From: DYRB01 sp963845265
Lineage (GTDB): Bacteria; Pseudomonadota; Gammaproteobacteria; Chromatiales; Chromatiaceae
Reading direction: 5' to 3'
NCBI GenBank assembly: GCA_963845265.1
Contig: CAWJRN010000006.1
Span: 248,001 to 312,000 of the forward strand
DNA: 64,000 bases
The notes beneath the pieces were generated by a model, which saw only the letters and a list, made by a program, of their open reading frames with translations, made no database searches and was not told the DNA's origin. The position numbers and the translations under genes were made by a program. This document shows, piece after piece, positions 8,434-16,536 of this stretch; within the stretch, counting starts at the first letter, position 1; each line of letters opens with the position of its first letter.

Positions 8434-10123
8434 CCTAAAAAGAGCAGTACGAGCCCGTCGCGGACCGTTTCCAGCCCGCGTCCGGGTGCCCGCGGCGGCG
8501 AAATTTCGGCTATGCCGGGGCCGGTAAACCAGGCGGCGGGTGCAATTGGCGGCCATTGAGGTATTTCACCAGGGCCCGCGAGAGCACGCGGTACCAGCGT
8601 TGCATGGGCGTCAACTGCTCCGCAGTTTGGCGCAGGGTCTTGAAGAAGGCCGCGATCTCGCGGCACGCACTTTCTACCCAGGCCGCTTCGGCATGCGGGT
8701 GACTGATAACGATGCGGGTTTGGCCGCCATGGCGAGTGAGGCGGGCCGGGGCGTGAAGCAGGAGTGGGCGACTGGTAATCGCCTCGGTATGCTGACGCGG
8801 ATCGGCCAGGCGCACGAATAGGCTCCACCAGTTGTAGGTCAATGCGGTGAGACGCGCCATGAAGCGGCAGCGCTTCAGATCCCGGGTGGTGAAGCCGCCC
8901 CATCCCCAATGGTTCTTGAGTTCGTCAAAGGGATTTTCGGCGTCGGCGCGGTCGCGGTAGAGTTGGGCGATGGTGAGGATTTCGCCCGGTAGCGAGGTCA
9001 CCAGGACGGCGTATTCGTAGACAATGGTGTCATCGGTCAGTTCGGCAAAGTTCAGACGCAATTGTTCGGGGTTGCTCTTGTCGACCACGGCCAGATCGGC
9101 TTTGATTTGCCTTCGCAACACGATGGTCCGGCGTGCGCGACTCCAGCCCGTCAGACGCAGTGGGGCTTCGGCCCCCTGCCAGCCCTGGCCGGCATCGGTC
9201 CAGTCGGCGCCGCCCATGAGACGCTCGACGATCTTCTTGACCCCTTTGGTCATACGCAGCTTGAACAGGTACGGGATCTCTTCCTGCTCGGCCCGCGCCA
9301 TGTTCGCTTGCGTGCCCCAGTCGCGGTCGCCGCGAATCGCCACCGGCCAGTGTGCCCGCGGTAGGCGCCCGAGCAACTCCCACAACCCGGGCGAGCTGTA
9401 CTTGGACGCTGTTTGGTTGCCGGCTTGCACCTCCACGTCCAAGACCAAGCGCAGGTTGGCGATGAAATAGGTATGGTAGGTATGCGAGGGCCGGCCCGGC
9501 TTGTGCGGGTTATACCCTTTGACCGCCCCTTCCTGGTGGCCATAGAGCGGTTTGACGGTCACGTCCGTATCCAGTATCCACGGCTCGCTCAGCAGTGGGC
9601 TTACACAATAGCCGAGATGATCCTGAAGCCACGCGACACCTTCGGTCTCGTCCATCTTGCCCAGATTGCCCCGCACCGAATCCTCGCTCATGACCTTGCT
9701 CATACCCAGCAAGGGGGGATTGACGGTGTCGCCGCGCAAGGCGCTAATGTGGGCGTAGCGCTGATGGCCGGAGAGAATCGCCAGCACCGCGGTGCCCAAT
9801 ACATCCCGCTTGCTCGGCGCATTGGGGCTGGTCAACAAGAGCGGGCAGCTCTCCACCCAGGGATCGAAGAGCCCGCCCACTTGGAGAAATTCGGTAAAGA
9901 ATGGCAACTGTCCAAGCGGGGTGACAGCCGCCTGCGGGTCCCACTCGACGTGGACTCTGCCCCCAAAGGTATCCACCGGCACCGGGCCGGCGTAAGGGCA
10001 CCAACGCCCCAGTTTCGCTCTCACCCGCTGGGTGATGGTTTGGTTTGGTCATATGCGCCTCCTTGCGCAATATATTTCAGCCGGTTAGATCAGCCGAGGC
10101 AAACCCGAACTACTCCTTTTAGG
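8434..10123 (-). mobile_element. IS1380-family insertion sequence, complete with 5-bp target duplication
   Basis: A 1,690-bp element. The left end reads CCTAAAAAGAGCAGTACGAG. The reverse complement of the right end reads CCTAAAAGGAGTAGTTCGGG, matching at 16 of 20 positions. The flanking direct repeats are ATCAA at 8429-8433 and 10124-10128. It holds one transposase gene on the minus strand. The size, the CC..T ends and the short duplication fit IS1380. It split the sulfotransferase gene at codon 7. Confidence 0.9.
8510..10024 (-). CDS. IS1380-family transposase
   Basis: A DDE transposase of 504 residues. Motifs typical of the family are visible: WILDTDVTVKPLYGHQEGA (first Asp), YNPHKPGRPSHTYHTYF, AIRGDRDWGTQ (second Asp) and YRDRADAENPFDELKNHWG (Glu region). 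The listed start is a GTG at 10024. A neighbouring frame from an ATG at about 10052 could have been the original start, which would need a frameshift near 10025, so the first residues are uncertain. Length and motifs are otherwise complete, so it may be active. Confidence 0.88.
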   Translation of the reverse strand: MRAKLGRWCPYAGPVPVDTFGGRVHVEWDPQAAVTPLGQLPFFTEFLQVGGLFDPWVESCPLLLTSPNAPSKRDVLGTAVLAILSGHQRYAHISALRGDTVNPPLLGMSKVMSEDSVRGNLGKMDETEGVAWLQDHLGYCVSPLLSEPWILDTDVTVKPLYGHQEGAVKGYNPHKPGRPSHTYHTYFIANLRLVLDVEVQAGNQTASKYSSPGLWELLGRLPRAHWPVAIRGDRDWGTQANMARAEQEEIPYLFKLRMTKGVKKIVERLMGGADWTDAGQGWQGAEAPLRLTGWSRARRTIVLRRQIKADLAVVDKSNPEQLRLNFAELTDDTIVYEYAVLVTSLPGEILTIAQLYRDRADAENPFDELKNHWGWGGFTTRDLKRCRFMARLTALTYNWWSLFVRLADPRQHTEAITSRPLLLHAPARLTRHGGQTRIVISHPHAEAAWVESACREIAAFFKTLRQTAEQLTPMQRWYRVLSRALVKYLNGRQLHPPPGLPAPA

Positions 10124-10146
10124 ATCAACGGTGTTACAACGGGCAT

Positions 10147-10639
10147 CCAGTGACCTACTTAGAGTTTCGAGTCGGGCCACTATTCAGGCCATCGCCGCGA
10201 GCTGGCTGGACAAACATTTCAGACGCTAATGATAAAATAGCACCGATTCTGTGACCGGCATCTCACCACGCGCATAACCGGGGCGAACAACGTCTTTCGC
10301 AACCGCAACAACACCTCCGAACAGACCCAGGTCGGCGCGTAGACAGGGCGACATTGGCCAACAGAAACGGTACAATTGAGTACAGGTCGGCAGCAGCGGC
10401 ACTCCGATTTCGCATCTGGCCTGTTAGTCGACATCACGAGTTCTCCGCTGACACCAAATCCCCGGACGCATACCGCATCTATGCCGATCCGGTTGGCATG
10501 CCAAAACACGACATCGACCTGCTGGTCAACCATTGAAAAAGTCGGCCAATTTATCCAGTGTCGTAGTTCGTAGCTTCACTCGCCGGCACTGCAGCATGTG
10601 CCACATCCTTATGATAACTCTCACCTCAGTAAACCATAA
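10147..10639. other. Non-coding or degenerate stretch between the sulfotransferase genes
   Basis: About 490 bases with no convincing gene. Base composition is more AT-rich than the core genome. An open frame ending SWLDKHFRR at about 10229 is short and unanchored. The stretch should hold the promoter of the fusion gene at 10640, but no clear -35/-10 pair or Shine-Dalgarno was found before its ATG. Confidence 0.4.
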
Positions 10640-11941
10640 ATGATTGAACGTTCCGCTGTCTACCTAAACATCGTTCCCTTGCTGGCTGATCTCGTCCCCG
10701 ACTGGGGTTTCGAAGGCTGGGACGAGGCGATCAGCGAAGACACTCAGCTGATCGATCACCTGAACCTGACATCCGTCGACTTTATCGATCTCTTCGTTGC
10801 CATCGAGAAAGCATTTGCTCGGACGTTCGGTTTTCACGATTTGCTGATGGTCGACGGGCGTTACATCGCCGACCTCACCTTGGGTCAGTTGACAGACTTT
10901 CTCGTCAGCAGGATCAACAGCAACGTCCGTGAGGCACCACAGCGGTTACCCGGAGACAACCGATCAATCGGCCCTGCGGCGCCCTGCCTGGATGCAGATA
11001 CCATCGGGCGTTTCCACGCCATCATCCCCAGACCCGAAGAATGTGGGCTTACTGGCGGAAAGAACGCTCGCGCAGTCTTCGTACTCACGGCACCACGTTC
11101 AGGATCAACACTGCTGCAAACGATCCTGGCGGGCCACCCTACCCTATTTGCGCCGCCGGAACTCCATTTACTGTGGTTCAGGGATCTGGGGCGGCGGCGT
11201 CTCGCCCTCCAGTGCGACGGCAATCGCCACCTGATCACCGGCGCTATCCGTGCCATCATGGAACTGGACGGACTGACGGTCGACCAGGCGACGGATTTCC
11301 TGGGGCAGTGCGAGGAGCAAAGTATGTCCGTCAGCGAATTCTACGCGTTATTGCAACGTCGGCTGGGATCGCGCCTACTGGTCGACAAGACACCTGCCAA
11401 TGCTTACTCCCTCGACGTGCTCATGCGCGCGGAGCGGGATTTCGACAACCCACTGTATCTGCATCTGGTGCGTCATCCCTGCGGGATGGCCCGTTCATTT
11501 ATCGAAGCTAAATTGGAGCGCACGGCCCCGTTTATGCTGCGTCATGAATCCGAGTTCACGCGGCAGCAATTTGCCGAACTCGCCTGGCTGACCTGCAATC
11601 GTAACATCTCGACCTTCCTGCAAGGGATTCCCGCCGAACGCCAGCATCGCATCTGCTTTGAGGATTTGGTCGGTTCACCAACGCTGGCGCTGCAGAGGAT
11701 CTGCGACTTTCTCGGACTCGACTTCTATCCCGAGATGCTCGACCCCTACCAGGATAAGCATCGCAGAATGGCCGACGGGCTGACGATGACCAGCGAGATG
11801 AGCGGAGATCTGAAGTTTCATTTGCATACTCGCATCGAATCCGAAGTCGCCCAGCGCTGGCAACGCTTCATGTCTGAAGACGAGATGAGTGATCAGACCT
11901 GGTCACTGGCCGAGACCTTGGGTTATCGCAAGGGTGTCTAG
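10640..11941 (+). CDS. Acyl-carrier-like domain fused to a PAPS-dependent sulfotransferase
   Basis: A 433-residue two-domain protein. Residues 1-95 look like an acyl carrier protein: HLNLTSVDFIDLFVAIEKAF has the phosphopantetheine-site context, with Ser45 as the candidate attachment residue. Residues 145-430 form a Sulfotransfer_3-type domain: FVLTAPRSGSTLLQTILAGH (5'-phosphosulfate loop), APPELHLLWF, LVDKTP, and LYLHLVRHPCGMARSF (3'-phosphate binding). All key motifs are intact, unlike the two broken sulfotransferases just upstream. Inference: it sulfates an acyl chain held on its own carrier, as carrier/sulfotransferase didomains do in some polyketide pathways, or a lipid-like product. No Shine-Dalgarno is obvious. 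The substrate is unknown. Confidence 0.78.
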   Translation: MIERSAVYLNIVPLLADLVPDWGFEGWDEAISEDTQLIDHLNLTSVDFIDLFVAIEKAFARTFGFHDLLMVDGRYIADLTLGQLTDFLVSRINSNVREAPQRLPGDNRSIGPAAPCLDADTIGRFHAIIPRPEECGLTGGKNARAVFVLTAPRSGSTLLQTILAGHPTLFAPPELHLLWFRDLGRRRLALQCDGNRHLITGAIRAIMELDGLTVDQATDFLGQCEEQSMSVSEFYALLQRRLGSRLLVDKTPANAYSLDVLMRAERDFDNPLYLHLVRHPCGMARSFIEAKLERTAPFMLRHESEFTRQQFAELAWLTCNRNISTFLQGIPAERQHRICFEDLVGSPTLALQRICDFLGLDFYPEMLDPYQDKHRRMADGLTMTSEMSGDLKFHLHTRIESEVAQRWQRFMSEDEMSDQTWSLAETLGYRKGV

Positions 11942-12130
11942 AACCACACCAGTTTATTCGGACCCACCCCCGGGGCTGCGCGCCCAGAGTGTCGCCGTGC
12001 TCGTGATACATTCGCCTCTCCGGCAATACGCTCGCGCCTACGCCTACCGGGGACTACGCGCCTTCGCTTCGCTCTCCATGGCGCGCAGCGGATCGAAAAG
12101 ACCGGAAACGCACAAATCGCTGGAGTGTCC

Positions 12131-12295
12131 ATGGACTCAGCCACGCTAGCGCCAGGTCAGGCATTGGAAGCGCTCAAGACCCACTTTGATCTGATGCAAA
12201 AATTTCTCGACAACCAAATCCGAGTTTCCGAAATGGTTGGACATCACCTGAACGAGACCGAGGACGTAAAGGTTCAAGGCCCCGGTGTTTTATGA
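12131..12295 (+). CDS. Short ORF resembling a polyketide-synthase helical linker
   Basis: A 54-codon frame with a good Shine-Dalgarno (CTGGAG seven bases before ATG). It begins MDSATLAPGQALEALKTHFD and continues LMQKFLDNQIRVSEMVGHHL. This amphipathic pattern recalls the short helical linker or docking segments found between domains of bacterial type I polyketide synthases. It then stops at TGA 12293-12295. It may be the 5' stub of a lost synthase gene in the same cluster as the carrier/sulfotransferase fusion upstream. The assignment rests on pattern memory only. Confidence 0.35.
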   Translation: MDSATLAPGQALEALKTHFDLMQKFLDNQIRVSEMVGHHLNETEDVKVQGPGVL

Positions 12296-12754
12296 GCGCG
12301 CGTTGTACCCCAGGGTCTTCCCGCTGGCGTGGCTGGTGAGTTTGTCGGGCGGAATGGATCAGCCTGCTCCGCGACTGCTAACGCCCATCGCGCCGACCAC
12401 TTTATTGGCTGTCCACAAATGATCTGGACAGGAATTTCTTTGTTCCATTGCCGAGTCATTTCTGGAAGACTGCATGAATTCCGAGCGCTGGTCCGGTAGC
12501 GTGTGAGCCCCGCGTAGTCGGTCCGGAATCAATCCGGCTGGCGCCTGGCCGGCGGTGGGACGTTCTGGTGGACGCAAAGGCTGTCGGGCGCATGACGCCA
12601 CCGACGATCCGGGGCGGTACGACCCCGCCCTGCCCGACGCGTCCGACCGGCGGTATCGGCCTACACGGCGCGAGCTGGCCGCGCTTTTACTGAGGTTAGG
12701 CACCCCCCTTCGGCTGCCTCCACCGCTGGGAGCACCTACCTAACGGCTACGGAA
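12296..12754. other. Gene-poor stretch between the island and tRNA-Arg
   Basis: About 460 bases. A frame overlapping the end of the previous ORF reads FYERALYPRVFPLAWLVSLS for some 40 residues before stopping and could be a fragment of an unrecognised gene. Nothing else convincing is seen. Confidence 0.35.
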
Positions 12755-12756
12755 AA

Positions 12757-12798
12757 GAAAAAACGGGTTGCCGAAACATATCTGCAACCCGTCGTTTT
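12757..12798 (-). terminator. Rho-independent terminator of tRNA-Arg
   Basis: A perfect 9-bp stem, ACGGGTTGC (12763-12771) with GCAACCCGT (12784-12792), and a 12-base loop. On the minus strand the hairpin is followed by TTTTTTCTTTT, starting a few bases beyond the tRNA 3' end. The opposite side carries GTTTTTA, so it could also stop plus-strand transcripts leaving the island. Confidence 0.85.
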
Positions 12799-12801
12799 TA
12801 T

Positions 12802-12878
12802 TGGCGCGCCCGACAGGATTCGAACCTGTGACCCCTGCCTTCGGAGGGCAGTACTCTATCCAACTGAGCTACGGGCGC
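12802..12878 (-). tRNA. tRNA-Arg (anticodon CCG)
   Basis: Read on the minus strand, the 77 bases fold as a standard cloverleaf: acceptor GCGCCCG/CGGGCGC, D-arm with AGCTCAGTTGGATAGAGT, anticodon stem CTGCC/GGCAG around loop CTCCGAA (anticodon CCG, reads CGG), T-arm with GGTTCGAATCC, discriminator G and an encoded CCA. It borders the accessory island. tRNA genes often serve as integration sites, but no second copy of its 3' end was spotted in the window. Confidence 0.97.
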
Positions 12879-13196
12879 TTTAAACGGCTGCAACCTTTGA
12901 GGCCGCCATGCGGTGCAGGCGGCGATGGCGTGACCCCGATGCAGGTCCCGAATGGACCCTGACGAAGACCCGGAAGGATAACCCCTAGACGGCCGCGCGT
13001 CTACGCCCGACGCGCCGAGATCGCACGCGGAGTACCTCCACTACAGCTGGTCAATGGGAACAGATCCACAGCCGTACCCTGGCCAGGCCGACATCCAAGC
13101 TGCCCGGGGCATCTATCGTGCCTGGGCGCTTGCGCCCACCGCAACCATTCCCTGGCAACCACCGGTTGCTCTATGACAAACCCCCGCTCCCCCCCG
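12879..13196. other. Intergenic region with no recognised feature
   Basis: About 320 bases between tRNA-Arg and the oadB stop codon, both on the minus strand. It presumably contains the tRNA promoter region and the end of the oad transcript. No clear terminator hairpin with a T-run follows oadB. Confidence 0.4.
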
Positions 13197-14330
13197 TCAA
13201 TGCGGCACCAGGGCCAACAGGACGCCGGCGGCGACGGCGGAACCGATGACCCCGGCCACGTTGGGACCCATGGCATGCATGAGCAGGAAGTTGTGTGGGT
13301 CCGCCTCCAGACCGACCTTGTTGACTACCCGCGCTGCCATAGGGACGGCAGAGACGCCGGCGGCGCCGATCAGGGGATTGACCTTACCGCCCGTGGCCCG
13401 GTGCATAATCTTGCCCATGATGACCCCGGTCGCGGTGCCGATACAGAAGGCGATGGCTCCCAGGACCAGGATGCCCAGGGTCTCGATGGTGAGGAACTTG
13501 TCCGCCGAGAGCTTGGACCCCACCGCCAGGCCGAGCAGCAACGTGACCACATTGATGATCTCGTTCTGGGCGGAGCGACTATAGCGCTCCACCACACCAC
13601 ACTCCCGCAGGAAATTGCCCAGGGTCAGCATGCCGATCAGGGGGGTGGCGGAGGGCAGGAGCAGGATGCACAGGCCGAGTACGGTGAAGGGGAACAGCAT
13701 CCGCTCCAGTTTGGAGACCGGACGCAACTGTTCCATGACCACGGCCCGCTCGGCGGGAGTGGTCAGGGCGCGCATGATGGGCGGCTGGATGATCGGCACC
13801 AGGGCCATGTAGGAGTACGCCGCCACAGCGATGGCCCCGAGCAGGTCCGGCGATAGTCGCGAGGCGAGGAAGATGGCGGTGGGCCCATCCGCCCCGCCGA
13901 TGATGGCGATGGAGGCCGCGTCTGCCATGGAGAAGTCGAAGCCCGGCAGCGCGTTCAGAGCGAGGGCCCCGATCAGGGTGGCGAAGATGCCGAACTGGGC
14001 CGCGGCCCCCAAGAGCAGGGTCGAGGGCCTCGCGATCAAGGCGCCGAAATCCGTCAGTGCCCCGACCCCCATGAAGATCAGCAACGGGAAGACCCCGGAC
14101 TCGACCCCCACGTGGTAGATCATGCCGATGAGCCCGTCGGGGCCGCCGATCCCCGCCAGAGGGGCGTTGCTGAGGATGGCCCCGAAACCGATCGGGACCA
14201 GCAGCAGGGGCTCGAACTGGCGTGCCACGGCGAGATACACCAGCACGCCGCCGATGCACATCATCAGGGCCTGCCCCCAACTCAGGTTGGCGACGCCGAC
14301 GGACTCCCAGAGGGTGATCAACTGATCCAT
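13197..14330 (-). CDS. oadB: Na+-translocating decarboxylase, beta subunit
   Basis: A 377-residue polytopic membrane protein that couples decarboxylation of carboxybiotin to sodium export. It contains the conserved AIIGGADGPTAIFLA segment (about residues 142-156) with the aspartate known to be essential in OadB/MmdB/GcdB. At least nine hydrophobic segments are visible. It follows oadA by 13 bases as the last gene of an oadG-oadA-oadB unit. Length matches the shorter members of the family. The oxaloacetate, malonate and methylmalonyl pumps share this subunit, but the pyruvate-carboxylase-like alpha subunit argues for oxaloacetate. Confidence 0.94.
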   Translation of the reverse strand: MDQLITLWESVGVANLSWGQALMMCIGGVLVYLAVARQFEPLLLVPIGFGAILSNAPLAGIGGPDGLIGMIYHVGVESGVFPLLIFMGVGALTDFGALIARPSTLLLGAAAQFGIFATLIGALALNALPGFDFSMADAASIAIIGGADGPTAIFLASRLSPDLLGAIAVAAYSYMALVPIIQPPIMRALTTPAERAVVMEQLRPVSKLERMLFPFTVLGLCILLLPSATPLIGMLTLGNFLRECGVVERYSRSAQNEIINVVTLLLGLAVGSKLSADKFLTIETLGILVLGAIAFCIGTATGVIMGKIMHRATGGKVNPLIGAAGVSAVPMAARVVNKVGLEADPHNFLLMHAMGPNVAGVIGSAVAAGVLLALVPH

Positions 14331-14343
14331 AGGGTGCGCTGCC

Positions 14344-16152
14344 TTAGCCCAGGGTCACGAGCGTCTGGCCGACGGTGACGCCATCGCCCCGCTTGACCAT
14401 GACCTCGCCGACCACCCCGGCGCGGGGAGTGCGAACCTCGGTCTCCATCTTCATGGCCTCGAGGATCAGTACCAGGTCCCCGGCGGCGAGTGCCTGGCCC
14501 TGGCTGACCTTGACGTCAACCACGGTCCCGGCTAAGGGTGAGGGGACGGGCTTGGCATCCGTCGGCGCGAGCGCCGCGGCAACCGGCGCCGGCGCAGACA
14601 CGGTCGGCGGCGTCACCTGCTCCACAGCCCCCGCCGGGGAGACCTTGACCAGGTATGGTCGACCATTGACCTCGATGTTGTAGGCCTCGCTCACAGCGGG
14701 GGCCGCAACCGGAGCCACGGGTGCCGCCGCAGTGACCGCGGCCGGCTTGGCCTCCAGCCAGGGGGCCGGCTCGAAGGCATCCGGATTGCCCCGATTGCCC
14801 AGGAACTTGAGCCCGACCTGGGGGAACAGGGCATAGATCAGGGTATCGTCGACCACCGCATCGGCCAGTTGGAAACCCTTTTCCTGGGCAATCCCGGACA
14901 ACTCCTCGGTCAGGCGAGTCATCTCCGGGTCCAGCTGGTCCGCCGGACGCCCCGTCACCGGGGACTCCCCGGGCTTGAGCACCCGGGCCTGTAGGGCCTG
15001 GTCCACCGGGGCCGGGGTGGCCCCATAGGTCCCCTTGAGGATGCCGGCGGTCTCAGCGGCGATGGACTTATAGCGCTCGCCGGTGAGGACATTGAGCACT
15101 GCCTGGGTGCCGACGATCTGAGAGGTCGGCGTCACCAATGGGATATAGCCCAGGTCCTTGCGCACCCTGGGGATCTCTTGCAGCACCTCGTCGAGCCGGT
15201 CGGTGGCTCCCTGCTCGCGCAACTGACTCTCCATGTTGGTCAACATGCCGCCCGGGACCTGGGCGACCAGGATGCGAGCATCCACGCCGCGCAGGGCCCC
15301 CTCGAATTTCGCGTATTTCTTCCGCACCTCGCGGAAGTAGGCGGCGATCTCTTCCAGCAGCACCAGGTCAAGCCCCGTGCTCCGGGGCGTGTCGGCTAGT
15401 ATGGCGACCACCGACTCCGTGGCCGAATGGCCATAGGTGTGGCTCATGGACGAGATGGCGGAGTCCACCATATCGATCCCCGCCTCGGCAGCCTTGAGGA
15501 TGCTGGCGGTGCTCATCCCGGTGGTGGCATGGCACTGCATGGCGATGGGGACCGCGCAGGTCTCCTTGAGTCGCCCGACCAGCTCCTCGGCCACATAGGG
15601 CTTGAGAAGCCCAGCCATGTCCTTGATGCAGATGGAGTGGCAGCCCAGGTCCTCGAGGCGACGGGCCAGGTCGACCCAGTAGTCCAGGTGGTGCACCGGG
15701 CTGACCGTATAGGAGAGGGTCCCCTGGGCGTGCTTGCCGGTGGCCAGGGTCGCCTTGATGGCCGCCTTGAAGTTCGGCAGATCGTTCAGAGCATCGAAGA
15801 TGCGGAAGACATCGATGCCATTCTCTGCCGCGCGCTCCACGAAGGCCTCGACCACATCGTCAGCATAGTGCCGATAGCCCAGCAGGTTCTGACCGCGCAG
15901 CAGCATCTGGTGGCGGGTCTTGGGCATGGCCGCCTTGAGCCGACGCAGACGCTCCCAGGGGTCTTCGCCCAGATAGCGGATGCAAGCGTCGAAGGTCGCC
16001 CCACCCCAGGTCTCCAGGGACCAGAAGCCGACTCGGTCGAGCTTCTCGGCGATGGGGAGCATATCCTCGATGCGCAGCCGCGTGGCCAGCAGGGACTGGT
16101 GGGCGTCGCGCAGCACCAGCTCGGTGATACCCAGGGGCTTGGCATTGTTCAT
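14344..16152 (-). CDS. oadA: Oxaloacetate decarboxylase (Na+-extruding), alpha subunit
   Basis: A 602-residue cytoplasmic carboxyltransferase with a C-terminal biotin carrier. The N-terminal TIM barrel opens with ITELVLRDAHQSLLATRLR, whose Asp and later MQCHATTGM histidines bind the metal. A conserved carboxylase middle domain follows, then an Ala/Pro-rich linker, then a biotinyl domain with LILEAMKMETEV, where the biotinylated Lys is 35 residues from the end. The ATG at 16152 is preferred to the TTG at 16164. It transfers CO2 from oxaloacetate to biotin for the OadB pump. Confidence 0.95.
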   Translation of the reverse strand: MNNAKPLGITELVLRDAHQSLLATRLRIEDMLPIAEKLDRVGFWSLETWGGATFDACIRYLGEDPWERLRRLKAAMPKTRHQMLLRGQNLLGYRHYADDVVEAFVERAAENGIDVFRIFDALNDLPNFKAAIKATLATGKHAQGTLSYTVSPVHHLDYWVDLARRLEDLGCHSICIKDMAGLLKPYVAEELVGRLKETCAVPIAMQCHATTGMSTASILKAAEAGIDMVDSAISSMSHTYGHSATESVVAILADTPRSTGLDLVLLEEIAAYFREVRKKYAKFEGALRGVDARILVAQVPGGMLTNMESQLREQGATDRLDEVLQEIPRVRKDLGYIPLVTPTSQIVGTQAVLNVLTGERYKSIAAETAGILKGTYGATPAPVDQALQARVLKPGESPVTGRPADQLDPEMTRLTEELSGIAQEKGFQLADAVVDDTLIYALFPQVGLKFLGNRGNPDAFEPAPWLEAKPAAVTAAAPVAPVAAPAVSEAYNIEVNGRPYLVKVSPAGAVEQVTPPTVSAPAPVAAALAPTDAKPVPSPLAGTVVDVKVSQGQALAAGDLVLILEAMKMETEVRTPRAGVVGEVMVKRGDGVTVGQTLVTLG

Positions 16153-16212
16153 AGATTTACCCAATCGCTTGACTCAGGCTCAGATAGACCCGAAAGGCCG
16201 ATCAGTCGCCAT

Positions 16213-16242
16213 TGAGTTGCGTCTATTTGCGTTGATTTGCGG
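16213..16242. repeat. ATTTGCG short-period repeat between oadG and oadA
   Basis: Three spaced copies of a TTGCGTnnATTTGCG-type motif at about 10-base spacing, between oadG and oadA. The same motif recurs at 32261-32276, 32489-32516 and 59849-59875. Confidence 0.7.
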
Positions 16243-16255
16243 CAAACTTTTGGCG

Positions 16256-16507
16256 CTAGGCCCCATGCCTAGACCGGTAAAGGGCAACAGCGGCAGTGAT
16301 CGCCGCCACCACCGCGGACTCATCCGTCGGCACACCAGCGGCGCCTTCGGCCAAGGCCATCGGGGCAGGTTCTCCAGCGAACCTCCGCACCAGCCGTGCC
16401 ATCAGGTTCAACGCCCCCACCAAGAGCAACAGGAACCCAAACACGATGCCAATGCCGATGGCGAGCAGGGTGAGACCTTCCATAACCATCTCGTTGACGG
16501 GCACCAT
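16256..16507 (-). CDS. oadG: Oxaloacetate decarboxylase, gamma subunit
   Basis: A small 83-residue protein with one N-terminal membrane span (LLAIGIGIVFGFLLLLVGAL) and a cytoplasmic tail, as expected for the OadG assembly subunit that links alpha to beta. It is the first gene of the oadGAB set, 29 bases after purA on the same strand. The tail ends AAVALYRSRHGA, typical of short OadG proteins. Identity relies on membrane topology, size and position. Confidence 0.9.
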   Translation of the reverse strand: MVPVNEMVMEGLTLLAIGIGIVFGFLLLLVGALNLMARLVRRFAGEPAPMALAEGAAGVPTDESAVVAAITAAVALYRSRHGA

Positions 16508-16536
16508 GTTGACCTCCGGTGGTTCTCGCGACGGCC

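Larger units (their letters stand above)
7945..10146 (-). pseudogene. Sulfotransferase interrupted by an IS and truncated at its 3' end
   Basis: Two pieces, 10146-10124 and 8433-7945, rejoin exactly when the insertion sequence and one copy of its 5-bp duplication are removed. They give an ATG start and the reading MPVVTPLIVLSSPYSSAALV, a PAPS-binding loop at the N-terminus. Further on are YAVPELNLF and the 3'-phosphate-binding segment YLHLVRHPFAQCLSWLQD. The frame then stops at 7945, about 180 residues from the start, well short of a full enzyme. The insertion lies at codon 7 of the original gene. The gene is thus doubly dead, by IS insertion at the 5' end and by rearrangement at the 3' end. 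Confidence 0.75.

Noticed and set aside
10219..10533. A 104-codon minus-strand frame between the sulfotransferase genes
   Set aside because: Cys/Arg-rich and lacking a ribosome site or domain; it looks non-coding.
12768..12962. A small plus-strand ORF containing LARPTGFEPVTPAFGGQYS
   Set aside because: This is the antisense translation of the tRNA-Arg gene, a well-known annotation artefact.
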